From the NCBI RefSeq assembly GCF_036924515.1, contig NZ_JAZHRR010000001.1, positions 7,287,001 to 7,351,000 of the forward strand: a DNA stretch of 64,000 nt, in the 5' to 3' direction. Under the pieces are notes generated by a model. The model searched no databases. It was not told the origin of the DNA and saw nothing but the letters and a program-made list of their open reading frames with translations. The DNA is from Bradyrhizobium sp. AZCC 1610 (GTDB lineage: Bacteria; Pseudomonadota; Alphaproteobacteria; Rhizobiales; Xanthobacteraceae). Below, in pieces: positions 27,565 through 35,794 of the stretch. The translations under genes and the position numbers were made by a program. Numbering within the stretch: the first letter of the stretch is position 1; the number at the start of each line of letters is the position of its first letter.

Positions 27565-29976
27565 CTACAGCCGCGTCACCCGCAACCGCAGCGCATTGCC
27601 GACAACGCTCACGGACGACAGTGCCATCGCCGCGGCAGCGATGATCGGCGACAGCAGCAGGCCGAATGCCGGATAGAGAATGCCCGCGGCGATCGGGATG
27701 CCGGCAGCGTTGTAGATGAAGGCGAAGAACAGGTTCTGCCGGATATTGCTCATGGTTGCCTGCGACAGGCGGCGCGCGCGGACGATGCCGACGAGATCGC
27801 CCTTCAAGAGGGTGATGCCGGCGCTTTCCATCGCGACATCCGTGCCGGTGCCCATGGCGATGCCGACTTCGGCGGCGGCGAGCGCCGGTGCGTCGTTGAC
27901 GCCGTCACCGGCCATCGCGACGATCCTTCCGGCCTTCTGCAGTTTTGCCACCACCGCACTCTTCTGATCGGGCAGCACTTCCGCCTCGACGTCCGCAATG
28001 CCAAGGCTGCGCGCGACGGCGTTCGCCGTGGTCCTGTTGTCACCCGTGAGCATGATGACCTTGATGCCTTCCGCCGCCAGCGCCTTCAGCGCATCCGGTG
28101 TCGATGGCTTCACGGGATCGGCAATCGCGAACAACCCTGCGAGCTTGCCGTCGATGGCGATGTTGATGACGGTGGCGCCATCGCCGCGCAGGCGCTCGCC
28201 CTGTTCGTCGAGCGCGCCGGTTTCGATGCCGAGCGATTGCAGGAAGTTCGCATTACCGAGCGCGATGGTCTTACCGTCGACCTTGCCGGTGGCGCCCTTG
28301 CCGGTCGGCGAGTCGAATTCGTCGACCTTGCCGAGATCGAGATTGCGCTCCCCGGCCGCCCGCACGACGGCGTCCGCCAGCGGATGTTCGCTGGCGCGCT
28401 CGACGCTGGCCGCCAGCCGCAGAATGTCGCCTTCCTCAAATCCGTCTGCCGGAACGATAGCGATCACCTTCGGCTTGCCTTCGGTGAGCGTGCCAGTCTT
28501 GTCGACTACCAGGGTGTCGACCTTCTCCATGCGCTCGAGCGCTTCGGCGTTCTTGATCAGCACGCCGGCCTGCGCGCCGCGCCCGACGCCGACCATGATC
28601 GACATCGGCGTGGCGAGGCCGAGCGCACAAGGACAGGCGATGATGAGCACGCCGACGGCAGCGACCATGCCGAACGCCATGCGCGGCTCCGGCCCAAACC
28701 AGGCCCAGGCGCCGAACGCGATCAGCGCCACGACGATAACGACTGGCACGAACCAGCCGGAAACCTGATCGGCCAGCCGCTGGATCGGCGCGCGAGAACG
28801 CTGGGCATCCGCCACCATCTTGACGATCTGCGAAAGCAGCGTGTCGCGCCCGACCTTCTCGGCGCGCATCACGAACCCGCCGGACTGGTTGAGCGTACCT
28901 GATATGACCTTGCTGCCTGACTCCCTGGTGACGGGCATGGATTCGCCTGTTACCAGCGATTCATCGAGCGAGGAGCGGCCTTCGAGAATGATGCCATCGA
29001 CCGGCACTTTCTCGCCCGGCCGCACCCGCAGTCTGTCGCCGACCGCGAGCGTGTCAATTTCCACCTCGTGATCGGCGCCATCGTCGCCGATGCGGCGCGC
29101 GGTCTTTGGCGCGAGCTGGAGCAGCGCCTTGATCGCGCCCGAGGTTGCTTCGCGTGCGCGGAGTTCGAGCACCTGACCGAGCAGCACGAGTACGGTGATC
29201 ATCGCGGCCGCCTCGAAGTACACTGAAACCGCGCCGCCATGGCTGCGGAAGGTTGCCGGAAAGATTCCTGGCGCCACCGTGCCGATGGCGCTGTAGGCAT
29301 ACGCCACACCGGTGCCCATCGCGATCAGCGTGAACATGTTGAGGTTGCGCGCGACGAGCGATTGCCAGCCGCGCACGAAGAACGGCCAGCCGGCCCAGAG
29401 CACGACGGGTGTGGCGAAGGCGAACTGGATCCAGTTCGACAGCGTCGGATCAACCCAGCCATGGCCGCCGACAAGATGGCCGCCCATTTCGAGGACGACC
29501 GCGGGCAGCGCGAGCACGAGGCCGACCCAGAACCGGCGCGTCATGTCGGCGAGTTCCGGATTGGGCGGCGCATCGAGGCTCGCGACCTCCGGCTCCAGCG
29601 CCATGCCGCAGATCGGGCAGCTTCCCGCACCGACCTGGCGAATCTCCGGATGCATCGGGCAAGTGTAGATCGTGCCTTCCGGCACCGCGGCCTTCGGCTT
29701 GCTGTCCTTTTCCAGGTATGAGGCGGGATCGGCGGCGAATTTGGTCCGGCAGCCGGCCGAGCAGAAATGGAAGGTCTCGCCGCGATAGTCGAAGCGGTGC
29801 TTGCTGGTCGTGGGGTTCACGGTCATGCCGCAGACGGGGTCGCGGACGGTTGCAGCGGTGTGGGCGTGACGATCGTGATGGCTGTGACTGGTGTGGTCGT
29901 GGCCGGCGTGGCTATCGCCGTCGCAGCAGGCACCCCTTGACGCGCCGTTTCGGTCGGCGTTTTCATTCTTGTTCAT
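27565..29976 (-). CDS. copA: Copper-translocating P1B-type ATPase (CopA-like, YHS/HMBD N-terminus)
   Basis: About 803 residues. The N-terminus has a His-rich stretch, a YHS domain (DPVCGM, residues ~46-51) and a heavy-metal-binding CPMHPEI...CPICGMAL block (~106-125) instead of the usual CxxC HMA domains. The core has the CPC transport motif (448-450), DKTGTLT phosphorylation site (Asp492), HP motif (SEHPLA) and [13 protein letters not shown] plus these N-terminal modules indicates Cu(I) export across the inner membrane. The start is MNKNE (GGAG 7 bases upstream). It is divergent from csoR across a CsoR-type operator. Confidence 0.93.
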   Translation of the reverse strand: MNKNENADRNGASRGACCDGDSHAGHDHTSHSHHDRHAHTAATVRDPVCGMTVNPTTSKHRFDYRGETFHFCSAGCRTKFAADPASYLEKDSKPKAAVPEGTIYTCPMHPEIRQVGAGSCPICGMALEPEVASLDAPPNPELADMTRRFWVGLVLALPAVVLEMGGHLVGGHGWVDPTLSNWIQFAFATPVVLWAGWPFFVRGWQSLVARNLNMFTLIAMGTGVAYAYSAIGTVAPGIFPATFRSHGGAVSVYFEAAAMITVLVLLGQVLELRAREATSGAIKALLQLAPKTARRIGDDGADHEVEIDTLAVGDRLRVRPGEKVPVDGIILEGRSSLDESLVTGESMPVTRESGSKVISGTLNQSGGFVMRAEKVGRDTLLSQIVKMVADAQRSRAPIQRLADQVSGWFVPVVIVVALIAFGAWAWFGPEPRMAFGMVAAVGVLIIACPCALGLATPMSIMVGVGRGAQAGVLIKNAEALERMEKVDTLVVDKTGTLTEGKPKVIAIVPADGFEEGDILRLAASVERASEHPLADAVVRAAGERNLDLGKVDEFDSPTGKGATGKVDGKTIALGNANFLQSLGIETGALDEQGERLRGDGATVINIAIDGKLAGLFAIADPVKPSTPDALKALAAEGIKVIMLTGDNRTTANAVARSLGIADVEAEVLPDQKSAVVAKLQKAGRIVAMAGDGVNDAPALAAAEVGIAMGTGTDVAMESAGITLLKGDLVGIVRARRLSQATMSNIRQNLFFAFIYNAAGIPIAAGILYPAFGLLLSPIIAAAAMALSSVSVVGNALRLRVTRL

Positions 29977-29998
29977 CGTTCGCTCCGGCGCTTGTAAC

Positions 29999-30019
29999 AT
30001 ATACCCTGTAGGGGTATAT
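29999..30019. promoter_or_regulatory. CsoR-type operator between copA and csoR
   Basis: Perfect 8-bp inverted repeat ATATACCC-TGTAG-GGGTATAT. TACCC-N5-GGGTA is the known operator form of CsoR-family copper repressors. It is centred between the divergent starts (23 bases from copA, 8 from csoR), so one site can repress both genes; copper would relieve repression. Confidence 0.8.
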
Positions 30020-30026
30020 AAGACCC

Positions 30027-30302
30027 ATGCGAAAAGACATCAAGGCATCCTGTCAGAAACGTCTCAGCCGGATCGAGGGCCAGGTCCGCGGCCTGTCCAA
30101 GATGGTGGAAGAGGACCGCTACTGCATCGATATCGTCACGCAGATTTCAGCTGTGCGGGCCGCGCTGCGGCGCGTCGAGGAGGAAGTGCTGCGGGATCAC
30201 GTGTCGCATTGCGTCGAACATGCGATCTCCAGCGGTAGCAAGGCCGACCAACGCGAAAAGATCGCGGAACTGATGGCCGTGATCGGCCGCTCCGACAGGT
30301 AG
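30027..30302 (+). CDS. csoR: CsoR-family copper-sensing repressor
   Basis: A 91-residue all-helical repressor of the CsoR/RcnR (DUF156) family. The [22 protein letters not shown] segment and the ligands Cys33, His58 and Cys62 reproduce the Cys-His-Cys Cu(I) fingerprint of M. tuberculosis CsoR (Cys36, His61, Cys65); an RcnR nickel/cobalt sensor would instead have extra N-terminal His ligands. Divergent copA and the operator between them support copper sensing. The symbol follows from the ligand set, not from a search. Confidence 0.87.
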   Translation: MRKDIKASCQKRLSRIEGQVRGLSKMVEEDRYCIDIVTQISAVRAALRRVEEEVLRDHVSHCVEHAISSGSKADQREKIAELMAVIGRSDR

Positions 30303-30319
30303 CCGCCTGCTGCGTGATC

Positions 30320-30766
30320 CTAATCGTGCCGGTGGCCGTGCTTGCGCGCCTTCGGCTTCTTGTCGGATCCCGTCGGGATCATCACCACGCGGCCATAGCG
30401 CACGCCGCGCTCGGCGATGATGTGGTCGGCAAAGTGCCGGACCTCGCCGCTGGCGCCCTTCAGCGCCGTGACCTCCATGCAACTGTCATCGTCGAGATGG
30501 ACGTGCAGCGTCGCCAGCGACAGATCGTGGTGGCCGTGAAAATTCTGCACCAGCCGTTTTGATAGATCCCGCGCGGCGTGATCGTAGACATAGACCAGTG
30601 CGGCCACGCATTGCCCTGACGGAGCTGTATCCTCCGCGCTCTGCTGCAGCCCGGCGCGGGCGAGATCGCGGATGATCTCGGAGCGGTTCTGATAGCCGCG
30701 GGCTTCCGCTGCCGCGTCGATCTCGGCGAGCAACTCGTCTTCGATGGTGATGGTGATCCGTTGCAT
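30320..30766 (-). CDS. nikR: Nickel-responsive repressor NikR
   Basis: A 148-residue ribbon-helix-helix repressor. QRITITIEDELLAEID is the DNA-binding strand and the C-terminal ACT-like domain has the high-affinity Ni(II) ligands His77, His88, His90 and Cys96 in HHDLSLATLHVHLDDDSCME. In E. coli NikR with Ni(II) represses nikABCDE. The ATG at 30764-30766 is chosen because MQRITI is the family start. It is divergent from a TonB receptor gene, with an exact NikR-type operator between them; its 3' end converges with csoR. Confidence 0.93.
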   Translation of the reverse strand: MQRITITIEDELLAEIDAAAEARGYQNRSEIIRDLARAGLQQSAEDTAPSGQCVAALVYVYDHAARDLSKRLVQNFHGHHDLSLATLHVHLDDDSCMEVTALKGASGEVRHFADHIIAERGVRYGRVVMIPTGSDKKPKARKHGHRHD

Positions 30767-30785
30767 CCCAAATTTCCGTCCTGAC

Positions 30786-30819
30786 GCAGTATGATATTTC
30801 GATTGTATCATCATACTGC
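30786..30819. promoter_or_regulatory. NikR operator
   Basis: GTATGA (30789-30794), 16 bases, TCATAC (30811-30816): this is the E. coli NikR operator GTATGA-N16-TCATAC exactly. Three further pairs on each side (GCA/TGC) make 9-bp arms. It lies 19 bases from the nikR start and 73 from the receptor start, placing both divergent genes under predicted nickel repression. Confidence 0.88.
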
Positions 30820-30892
30820 GCTTGCTAGCGTGAAGCGCCGGGGTTAAGTCGATACGGTCGCACGTCGACTGTAGCAATTATCGTGCGGGGGC

Positions 30893-33100
30893 ATGGCGTT
30901 GCGTAGGGTCGTTTGGCGAATATTTTCCGCCACCGCATCGCTGATTGTCATGGCGCCATCAGCCGACGCCCAGAGTGTCGCGGCTGTCGCGCCCGGCCAG
31001 CTCCCCGCTGTGACGGTGAGCCCTCCCGAAACGCGGCCGCGCAACCGGACCAAGCCGCCGCGCCGTGAGCGAATCGTGCGAAATCCATCCGCGGTTCAAC
31101 CGGACGCGTCGGTTCCGCCGCAAGTCAGCGACGGTGTGACGTCGGCGTCCGCGACCGCAGGGCCGGCATATCTCCAGCCGACCGCCGCCAGCGCCATGAC
31201 CATCAGCGGCGCGGAGGTGAACGCCCGGCCTTTCTCGCGCGTCGGCGAAGCGTTGGAGGTGGTGCCGGGGTTGATCGTCACCCAGCATTCCGGCGAGGGC
31301 AAAGCCAACCAGTATTTTCTGCGCGGCTTCAACCTGGACCACGGCACTGATCTGGCCATCAGCGTTGACGGCATGCCGGTCAACATGCCGACCCACGGCC
31401 ACGGGCAGGGCTATGCCGATATCAACTTCCTGATTCCGGAGCTGGTGCAATCGATCAATGTTCGTAAAGGACCGTACTTCGCCGACCAGGGCGACTTCGC
31501 GTCCGCAGGTGCGGTTGCCATCGACTATGTCAACAGACTGCCGAAGAACATTGCCGAACTGACGTTCGGCAGCTTTGGCTATCGCCGCGCGCTGGCGGCG
31601 GGTTCGACAGCGGTTGGCGCGGGCACGCTGCTCGCTGCCTTCGAGGGCGTTGGGTATAACGGTCCGTGGGACGTGCCTGACAATGTGCGCAAGCTCAACG
31701 GCGTGCTGCGCTATAGCCAGGGCACCGCCACCGACGGATACACGCTGTCGGCGATGGCCTATTCCAGCGGCTGGAATTCGACCGATCAGGTGGCGCAGCG
31801 CGCCATCGACCAGGGCCTGATCGGCCGGTTCGGGTCGCTCGATCCGACCGATGGCGGCGTCGCGAGCCGGTTCTCGCTGTCGAGCAACTGGGCGCAATCG
31901 AGCAAATACGGACAGAGCAAGATCAACACCTACGTGATCAACTCGTCGCTGCGGCTCTACAATAATTTCACCTATTTTCTCGACGATCCCGTCAATGGCG
32001 ATCAGTTCAGCCAGATGGACCGGCGCACGGTCTATGGTCTCAACGCCAGCCACGCTTTCGATGTGCGCGTGGGCGGCATCGAAACCCAGACCCGCGTCGG
32101 GTTGCAGACCCGCGGCGACGATATCCGTGTCGGCTTGTTGAAGACGTTGCAGCGCGAGACGCTCTCGACCGTGCGCGAAGACAGCGTCAGGGAAGGCAAT
32201 GTCGGCCTGTGGGCCGACACGACGGCACGCTGGACCGACTGGCTGCGCACCACGGTCGGCATCCGCGAGGACTATTTTGCGGGAAAGGTTCTCAGCGACA
32301 CGCCCGAGAATTCCGGCAACGCACAGGCGTCGCTGACGAGCCCCAAGGCCGGATTTGTGCTGGGGCCGTGGTACCGGACCGAATTCTACGGCAATGCCGG
32401 CTACGGCCTGCACTCCAACGACATCAGAGGCGCGACGATCACGGTCGATCCGATCGACAAGGTAACGCCGCAGGATCGCGTGCCGCTGCTGGTTCGATCG
32501 AAGGGCGCCGAGATTGGCGTTCGCACCAAGGCGATCGAAGGTCTCACCAGTTCGCTCGCGGTGTTCGTGCTGAATTTCGACTCGGAATTGCTGTTCGTCG
32601 GCGACGCCGGCACCACCGAAGCCAGCCGGCCGAGCCGGCGCGTCGGTGTCGAGTGGACCAACCAGTACCAGGTGCTGCCATGGATGCGGCTTGATCTCGA
32701 CGTCGCCTATACGCGCGCCCGCTTCACCGATTTTGACCCCGCAGGCAATTTCATCCCCGGCGCGCCGGCGTGGGTGGCGAGCGGTGGCGTGACGTTCGGC
32801 CGTGAGACCGGCTGGTTCGGCGCCTTGCGTGGCCGCTATTTCGGCCCACGTCCCCTGATCGGGGACGACAGCGTCCGCTCGCAGTCATCGCTGATCTTCA
32901 ATGCGCGCGCGGGTTACAAATTCGACAACGGCTTGCGGCTGCAACTCGACGTGCTCAATCTCTTCAACGCGAAAACCAACCAGATTGAATATTACTATCT
33001 GTCGCGGTTGCCAGGCGAGCCGATCGGCGGCGTTGCCGACCGCCATATCCATCCGGCAGAGCCGCTGGCGGTGAGGCTGACGCTAGCGGGGAGGTTCTGA
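30893..33100 (+). CDS. TonB-dependent outer-membrane receptor, predicted nickel uptake
   Basis: A 735-residue receptor: signal peptide to about residue 26, Pro/Arg-rich linker, plug domain with VPGLIVTQHSGEGKANQYFLRGFNLDHGTDLAISVDG, then a 22-strand barrel ending in a terminal Phe (LTLAGRF), as in outer-membrane proteins. A His-rich segment MPTHGHGQGYAD (about 166-177) in the plug could bind metal, and DRHIHPAEP lies near the end. The NikR operator upstream is the main evidence for nickel (or a nickel chelate) as substrate; NikR-regulated TonB receptors are established in Helicobacter. Confidence 0.85.
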   Translation: MALRRVVWRIFSATASLIVMAPSADAQSVAAVAPGQLPAVTVSPPETRPRNRTKPPRRERIVRNPSAVQPDASVPPQVSDGVTSASATAGPAYLQPTAASAMTISGAEVNARPFSRVGEALEVVPGLIVTQHSGEGKANQYFLRGFNLDHGTDLAISVDGMPVNMPTHGHGQGYADINFLIPELVQSINVRKGPYFADQGDFASAGAVAIDYVNRLPKNIAELTFGSFGYRRALAAGSTAVGAGTLLAAFEGVGYNGPWDVPDNVRKLNGVLRYSQGTATDGYTLSAMAYSSGWNSTDQVAQRAIDQGLIGRFGSLDPTDGGVASRFSLSSNWAQSSKYGQSKINTYVINSSLRLYNNFTYFLDDPVNGDQFSQMDRRTVYGLNASHAFDVRVGGIETQTRVGLQTRGDDIRVGLLKTLQRETLSTVREDSVREGNVGLWADTTARWTDWLRTTVGIREDYFAGKVLSDTPENSGNAQASLTSPKAGFVLGPWYRTEFYGNAGYGLHSNDIRGATITVDPIDKVTPQDRVPLLVRSKGAEIGVRTKAIEGLTSSLAVFVLNFDSELLFVGDAGTTEASRPSRRVGVEWTNQYQVLPWMRLDLDVAYTRARFTDFDPAGNFIPGAPAWVASGGVTFGRETGWFGALRGRYFGPRPLIGDDSVRSQSSLIFNARAGYKFDNGLRLQLDVLNLFNAKTNQIEYYYLSRLPGEPIGGVADRHIHPAEPLAVRLTLAGRF

Positions 33101-33105
33101 AGTAG

Positions 33106-33193
33106 GATGGGCAAAGGTGCGCGCTTGCGCCGTGCCCACCATTTATCCGGATTGTTGGCTTGAAATGGTGGGCACGCTTCGCTTTGCCCACCC
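33106..33193. repeat. Palindromic GTGGGCAAAGCG-type intergenic repeat
   Basis: The left arm reads ATGGGCAAAG...GTGCCCACCATT and the right arm AATGGTGGGCACGCTTCGCT then TTGCCCACCC, giving a long imperfect hairpin 5 bases after the TonB receptor stop. Such elements are widespread in Bradyrhizobium intergenic DNA. It may also protect the 3' end of the receptor mRNA. Confidence 0.75.
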
Positions 33194-33238
33194 TTGTATT
33201 AGCGCACCAGATTATACTTGCGTCGTTCCGTGAGGAAT

Positions 33239-33270
33239 GGCCCAGCCTGGGTGGCCACCCGGGCTGGGCC
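33239..33270. repeat. 32-bp near-perfect palindrome upstream of IS110 transposase
   Basis: GGCCCAGCCTGGGTGG is followed directly by CCACCCGGGCTGGGCC; the halves are complementary at 15 of 16 positions. No T-run follows, so it is not an ordinary terminator. It may belong to the structured non-coding end of the IS110 element. Confidence 0.7.
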
Positions 33271-33404
33271 GCCGATCGATCGGATCGATGCCCACCGAAG
33301 CCTTGAGGGCTGTCTGTCGTAGCAAGATCGCGGTCGGCACTTCATCGGGACCCGGATGGTTGAACGAACTTTAGGTTCGCATTCACAAGGGAGGGTCGAC
33401 GAAG

Positions 33405-34379
33405 ATGGCTAAGCGTATCACAGTCTGTGCCGGGATCGATACCGGCAAACGGAAGCTCGACGTGGCAATCGATGGCAACTGCGAGCAGTTGCAGGTCGAG
33501 AACACGGCGGAAGGTCACAAGGTGCTATTGGAGTGGCTGCGGCGCCACAAGGTCAAGCGCATTGGGATCGAGGCGAGCGGCGGCTATGAACAAGCGGTCG
33601 TCGTCGAGTTGCGACGCAAGCGGTTTGTCGTGGTGGTGTTTCAGCCGGCGCAGGTGCGTGCCTACGCCAAGTTCCACTTGCAGCGAGCCAAGAACGACAA
33701 GATCGATGCCGCGCTGATCGCGGCCTGCACTGCTGCGGTCAAGAAGATCCATCCCGCCCCCGATCCCCGGCTGCAGCCTTTTGCCGAACACCTGACGTTG
33801 ATCGAGCAGATCGGCGAGGATATTAAACTGTACAAGAACCGGCTCGAGACCTGCCGAGATCCGCGTATCCAGAAGGTCTGGAAGGAAGAGATCGCCCGCC
33901 TGGCCAAGCGGGCGAGGGTCGAACTCAAGGCTCTGGTGGCCGCGATCCGCGAGCATCGCGACCTCGCCCAGCGGCTCGACCTGATCTACAGCGTCGGCGG
34001 CGCCGGGCTGCCGACCGCAGTCGCGATCCTGGTGCGCATGCCCGAGATCGGCCAGCTCAGCCGCGAGCAAGCCGCAGCCCTCGCCGGGCTCGCGCCCTAT
34101 GACGATGACAGCGGCGAGCAAGTCGGCGCTCGTCACATCGACGGCGGGCGCAAGAGGCTGCGCCGGGCGCTCTATACCGCCGCGCTGCCGGCATCCTTTC
34201 GCTGGAACCCGCAGCTTATCGCTCTTTACAAGCGGCTGAAGGCCGCCGGAAAAGAACACAAGCGCTGCCTCATCGCCTGCGCCAGGAAGCTGCTCATCTT
34301 CGTCAACACCGTCGTGGCCCGCGGCACGCTGTGGCAAGATGAACCGCCTCCAACCGCCGTAATCGCCCGGACCGGATGA
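33405..34379 (+). CDS. IS110-family transposase (DEDD recombinase)
   Basis: A 324-residue transposase with the N-terminal RuvC-like domain (CAGIDTGKRKLDVAI, RIGIEASGGYE, RAKNDKIDA: the DEDD acidic residues) and the C-terminal Tnp domain (SVGGAGLPTAVAILVRMPEIG, LAGLAPYDDDSG, IDGGRKRLRRALYTAAL). IS110 enzymes insert without terminal inverted repeats, guided by an element-encoded bridge RNA. The reading frame is intact with a GGGAGG ribosome site 12 bases upstream, so it may still be active. No homologous neighbours suggest a larger transposon. Confidence 0.93.
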   Translation: MAKRITVCAGIDTGKRKLDVAIDGNCEQLQVENTAEGHKVLLEWLRRHKVKRIGIEASGGYEQAVVVELRRKRFVVVVFQPAQVRAYAKFHLQRAKNDKIDAALIAACTAAVKKIHPAPDPRLQPFAEHLTLIEQIGEDIKLYKNRLETCRDPRIQKVWKEEIARLAKRARVELKALVAAIREHRDLAQRLDLIYSVGGAGLPTAVAILVRMPEIGQLSREQAAALAGLAPYDDDSGEQVGARHIDGGRKRLRRALYTAALPASFRWNPQLIALYKRLKAAGKEHKRCLIACARKLLIFVNTVVARGTLWQDEPPPTAVIARTG

Positions 34380-34452
34380 ATTCGGTTTCTTGGTTCGACC
34401 GCAGCACCGTTTCTTCGTCCCGACCTGCCGCTCCGACGACGTCGCGCGCAGA

Positions 34453-34522
34453 CGCCGTCAAGGATGGCCGTCGCTCTGCTCCCTCCACCGCCACGCTGTC
34501 GTCAGGCCACGCCTTGACGGCG
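34453..34522. repeat. 11-bp inverted repeat downstream of IS110
   Basis: CGCCGTCAAGG at 34453-34463 and its exact complement CCTTGACGGCG at 34512-34522, 48 bases apart. The 206-base gap between the transposase and the next gene holds nothing else I can name. Confidence 0.5.
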
Positions 34523-34585
34523 GTGAGCACGGCGTCAGCCTCACCGGCGATCGGGTGAAGCTTTAATGGTTGCTACGATCCGCTT

Positions 34586-35605
34586 CTACGCCACCATTTC
34601 CGGCGTCGTGTTGCGCGGCTTCATGCGGCGCTCGGGCGGGCGGACCGGGACGTATTCGACGGCGAGATAATGTTCCGACACGGTGACGCGTTCGATCATC
34701 GTCGTTTCGCAAGTCACTTCTTCAATTGTCACTTTTTCAACGGTCACTTCTTCAGCCGCAGCCGGAAGCGGCGTCTCTTCGTCAATCTCTTCAGGAACAA
34801 GCGGCGGCGACTTGACCTCTGGAAACACACCGAATTCGCCCGCTACCTCCTGGAGCGGCTTCTGCTTGTCGGCCCAGTGCAGGGCCGTGTAGTCGAAGCC
34901 GTGCACGATGGTGGGTTTGACGATTTCGAAATAGGGCGAGATGTCGAAATCGCGCGGCATGTAGAGTGAGGAATCGCGGATATGCAGGATTTCGCGCCGG
35001 GCCTTTCGCGAGGCGGCGCGGGTAATCTTGGGCAGGATCGGATAGCGTACCGCGTCGAACGCCTGCGCGATCAATGCCGAGCAGATGATTTTTGTGGGAT
35101 CGCCGGACCCGAACGCGATCATGCGTCGGCGCCAGCGCTGTGGCACCGGCAGCGGGATCAGAAAGCGCATCAGGTCGACGATATTCTTGGTGTCGTAGCC
35201 GAAGCCGATCCGGTTGATGGCGTAGCGGCACACCGTGGTGCGGTCCTCGTAGGACAGGCCGATCGGGCGGCAGACGCGGGTGTGATAGGGAAAATATTTC
35301 GATAGCGGCGCCGAGGTCACGCCTTCGCCGATATTGGCCTCGATCAGCACATGCGGCTCGCCGTCGGGCTCGCAAGCGCCATCGACCGGGCCGACATAGA
35401 GCGCGCCGTGCGACCAGGTGGATTGCGTGAGGTATTTGATGATGCCGGAGATGCGGTTGTTGCCCTCGACAAGCAGGACATCGCCGGGCTCGATGACACC
35501 GCGCAGATGCTCGGGGTCGCTGGGGGTGAACGGCTCATAGCCCGGGACTTCCTTCTGCAGGTAGCCCGCAATCAACTGGCCGATGGTGTCGAGCATTACG
35601 CCCAT
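34586..35605 (-). CDS. YiiX/NlpC-P60-like cysteine hydrolase with repetitive tail
   Basis: A 339-residue protein. EPGDVLLVEGNN...ITQSTWSHGALYVG and later PTKIICSALIAQAF give the circularly permuted papain-like (YiiX/YebB) arrangement with His66 and Cys175 as catalytic pair and an acidic residue in LIEAN (Glu89). Such enzymes cleave amide or ester bonds in cell wall or lipids. There is no signal peptide. The last ~60 residues are an acidic Val/Thr/Glu repeat tail (EEVTVEKVTIEEVTCE), unlike the domain. The start may be Met1 or Met4. Standalone gene. Confidence 0.8.
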   Translation of the reverse strand: MGVMLDTIGQLIAGYLQKEVPGYEPFTPSDPEHLRGVIEPGDVLLVEGNNRISGIIKYLTQSTWSHGALYVGPVDGACEPDGEPHVLIEANIGEGVTSAPLSKYFPYHTRVCRPIGLSYEDRTTVCRYAINRIGFGYDTKNIVDLMRFLIPLPVPQRWRRRMIAFGSGDPTKIICSALIAQAFDAVRYPILPKITRAASRKARREILHIRDSSLYMPRDFDISPYFEIVKPTIVHGFDYTALHWADKQKPLQEVAGEFGVFPEVKSPPLVPEEIDEETPLPAAAEEVTVEKVTIEEVTCETTMIERVTVSEHYLAVEYVPVRPPERRMKPRNTTPEMVA

Positions 35606-35794
35606 AAAACTCCCCCAGGGCGGCTTTTCTTCCGCTTTTTTTGTTTCCTTATCATGGTCGCAAGCCGTTTCAATTTAGTTCATGCGCCAAACGGATCAAT
35701 CATGATTGATTTACCATGAGTGTTGCTGCGTCACGTGAGATGCGGCACAGTTCGCTAGCTGTTCTCGGTTCTTTCAGGCCCCGGAAACCATGAC

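Larger units (their letters stand above)
33101..33404. other. 304-base region between TonB receptor and IS110 transposase
   Basis: No gene. It holds a palindromic intergenic repeat (33106-33193), a 32-bp near-perfect palindrome (33239-33270) and a GGGAGG ribosome site before the transposase. The right part is probably the non-coding left end of the IS110 element. Confidence 0.65.
33200..34430 (+). mobile_element. IS110-family insertion sequence (ends approximate)
   Basis: The element comprises the transposase gene and non-coding ends. Family members have a 150-250-base non-coding left end that encodes the bridge RNA, which would be about 33200-33404, and a short right end. I cannot fix the termini because IS110 elements lack inverted repeats and usually leave no clear target duplication. 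Confidence 0.55.

Noticed and set aside
33239..33270. Intrinsic terminator of the TonB receptor gene
   Set aside because: No T-run follows and it is 140 bases after the stop; it is kept only as a palindrome.
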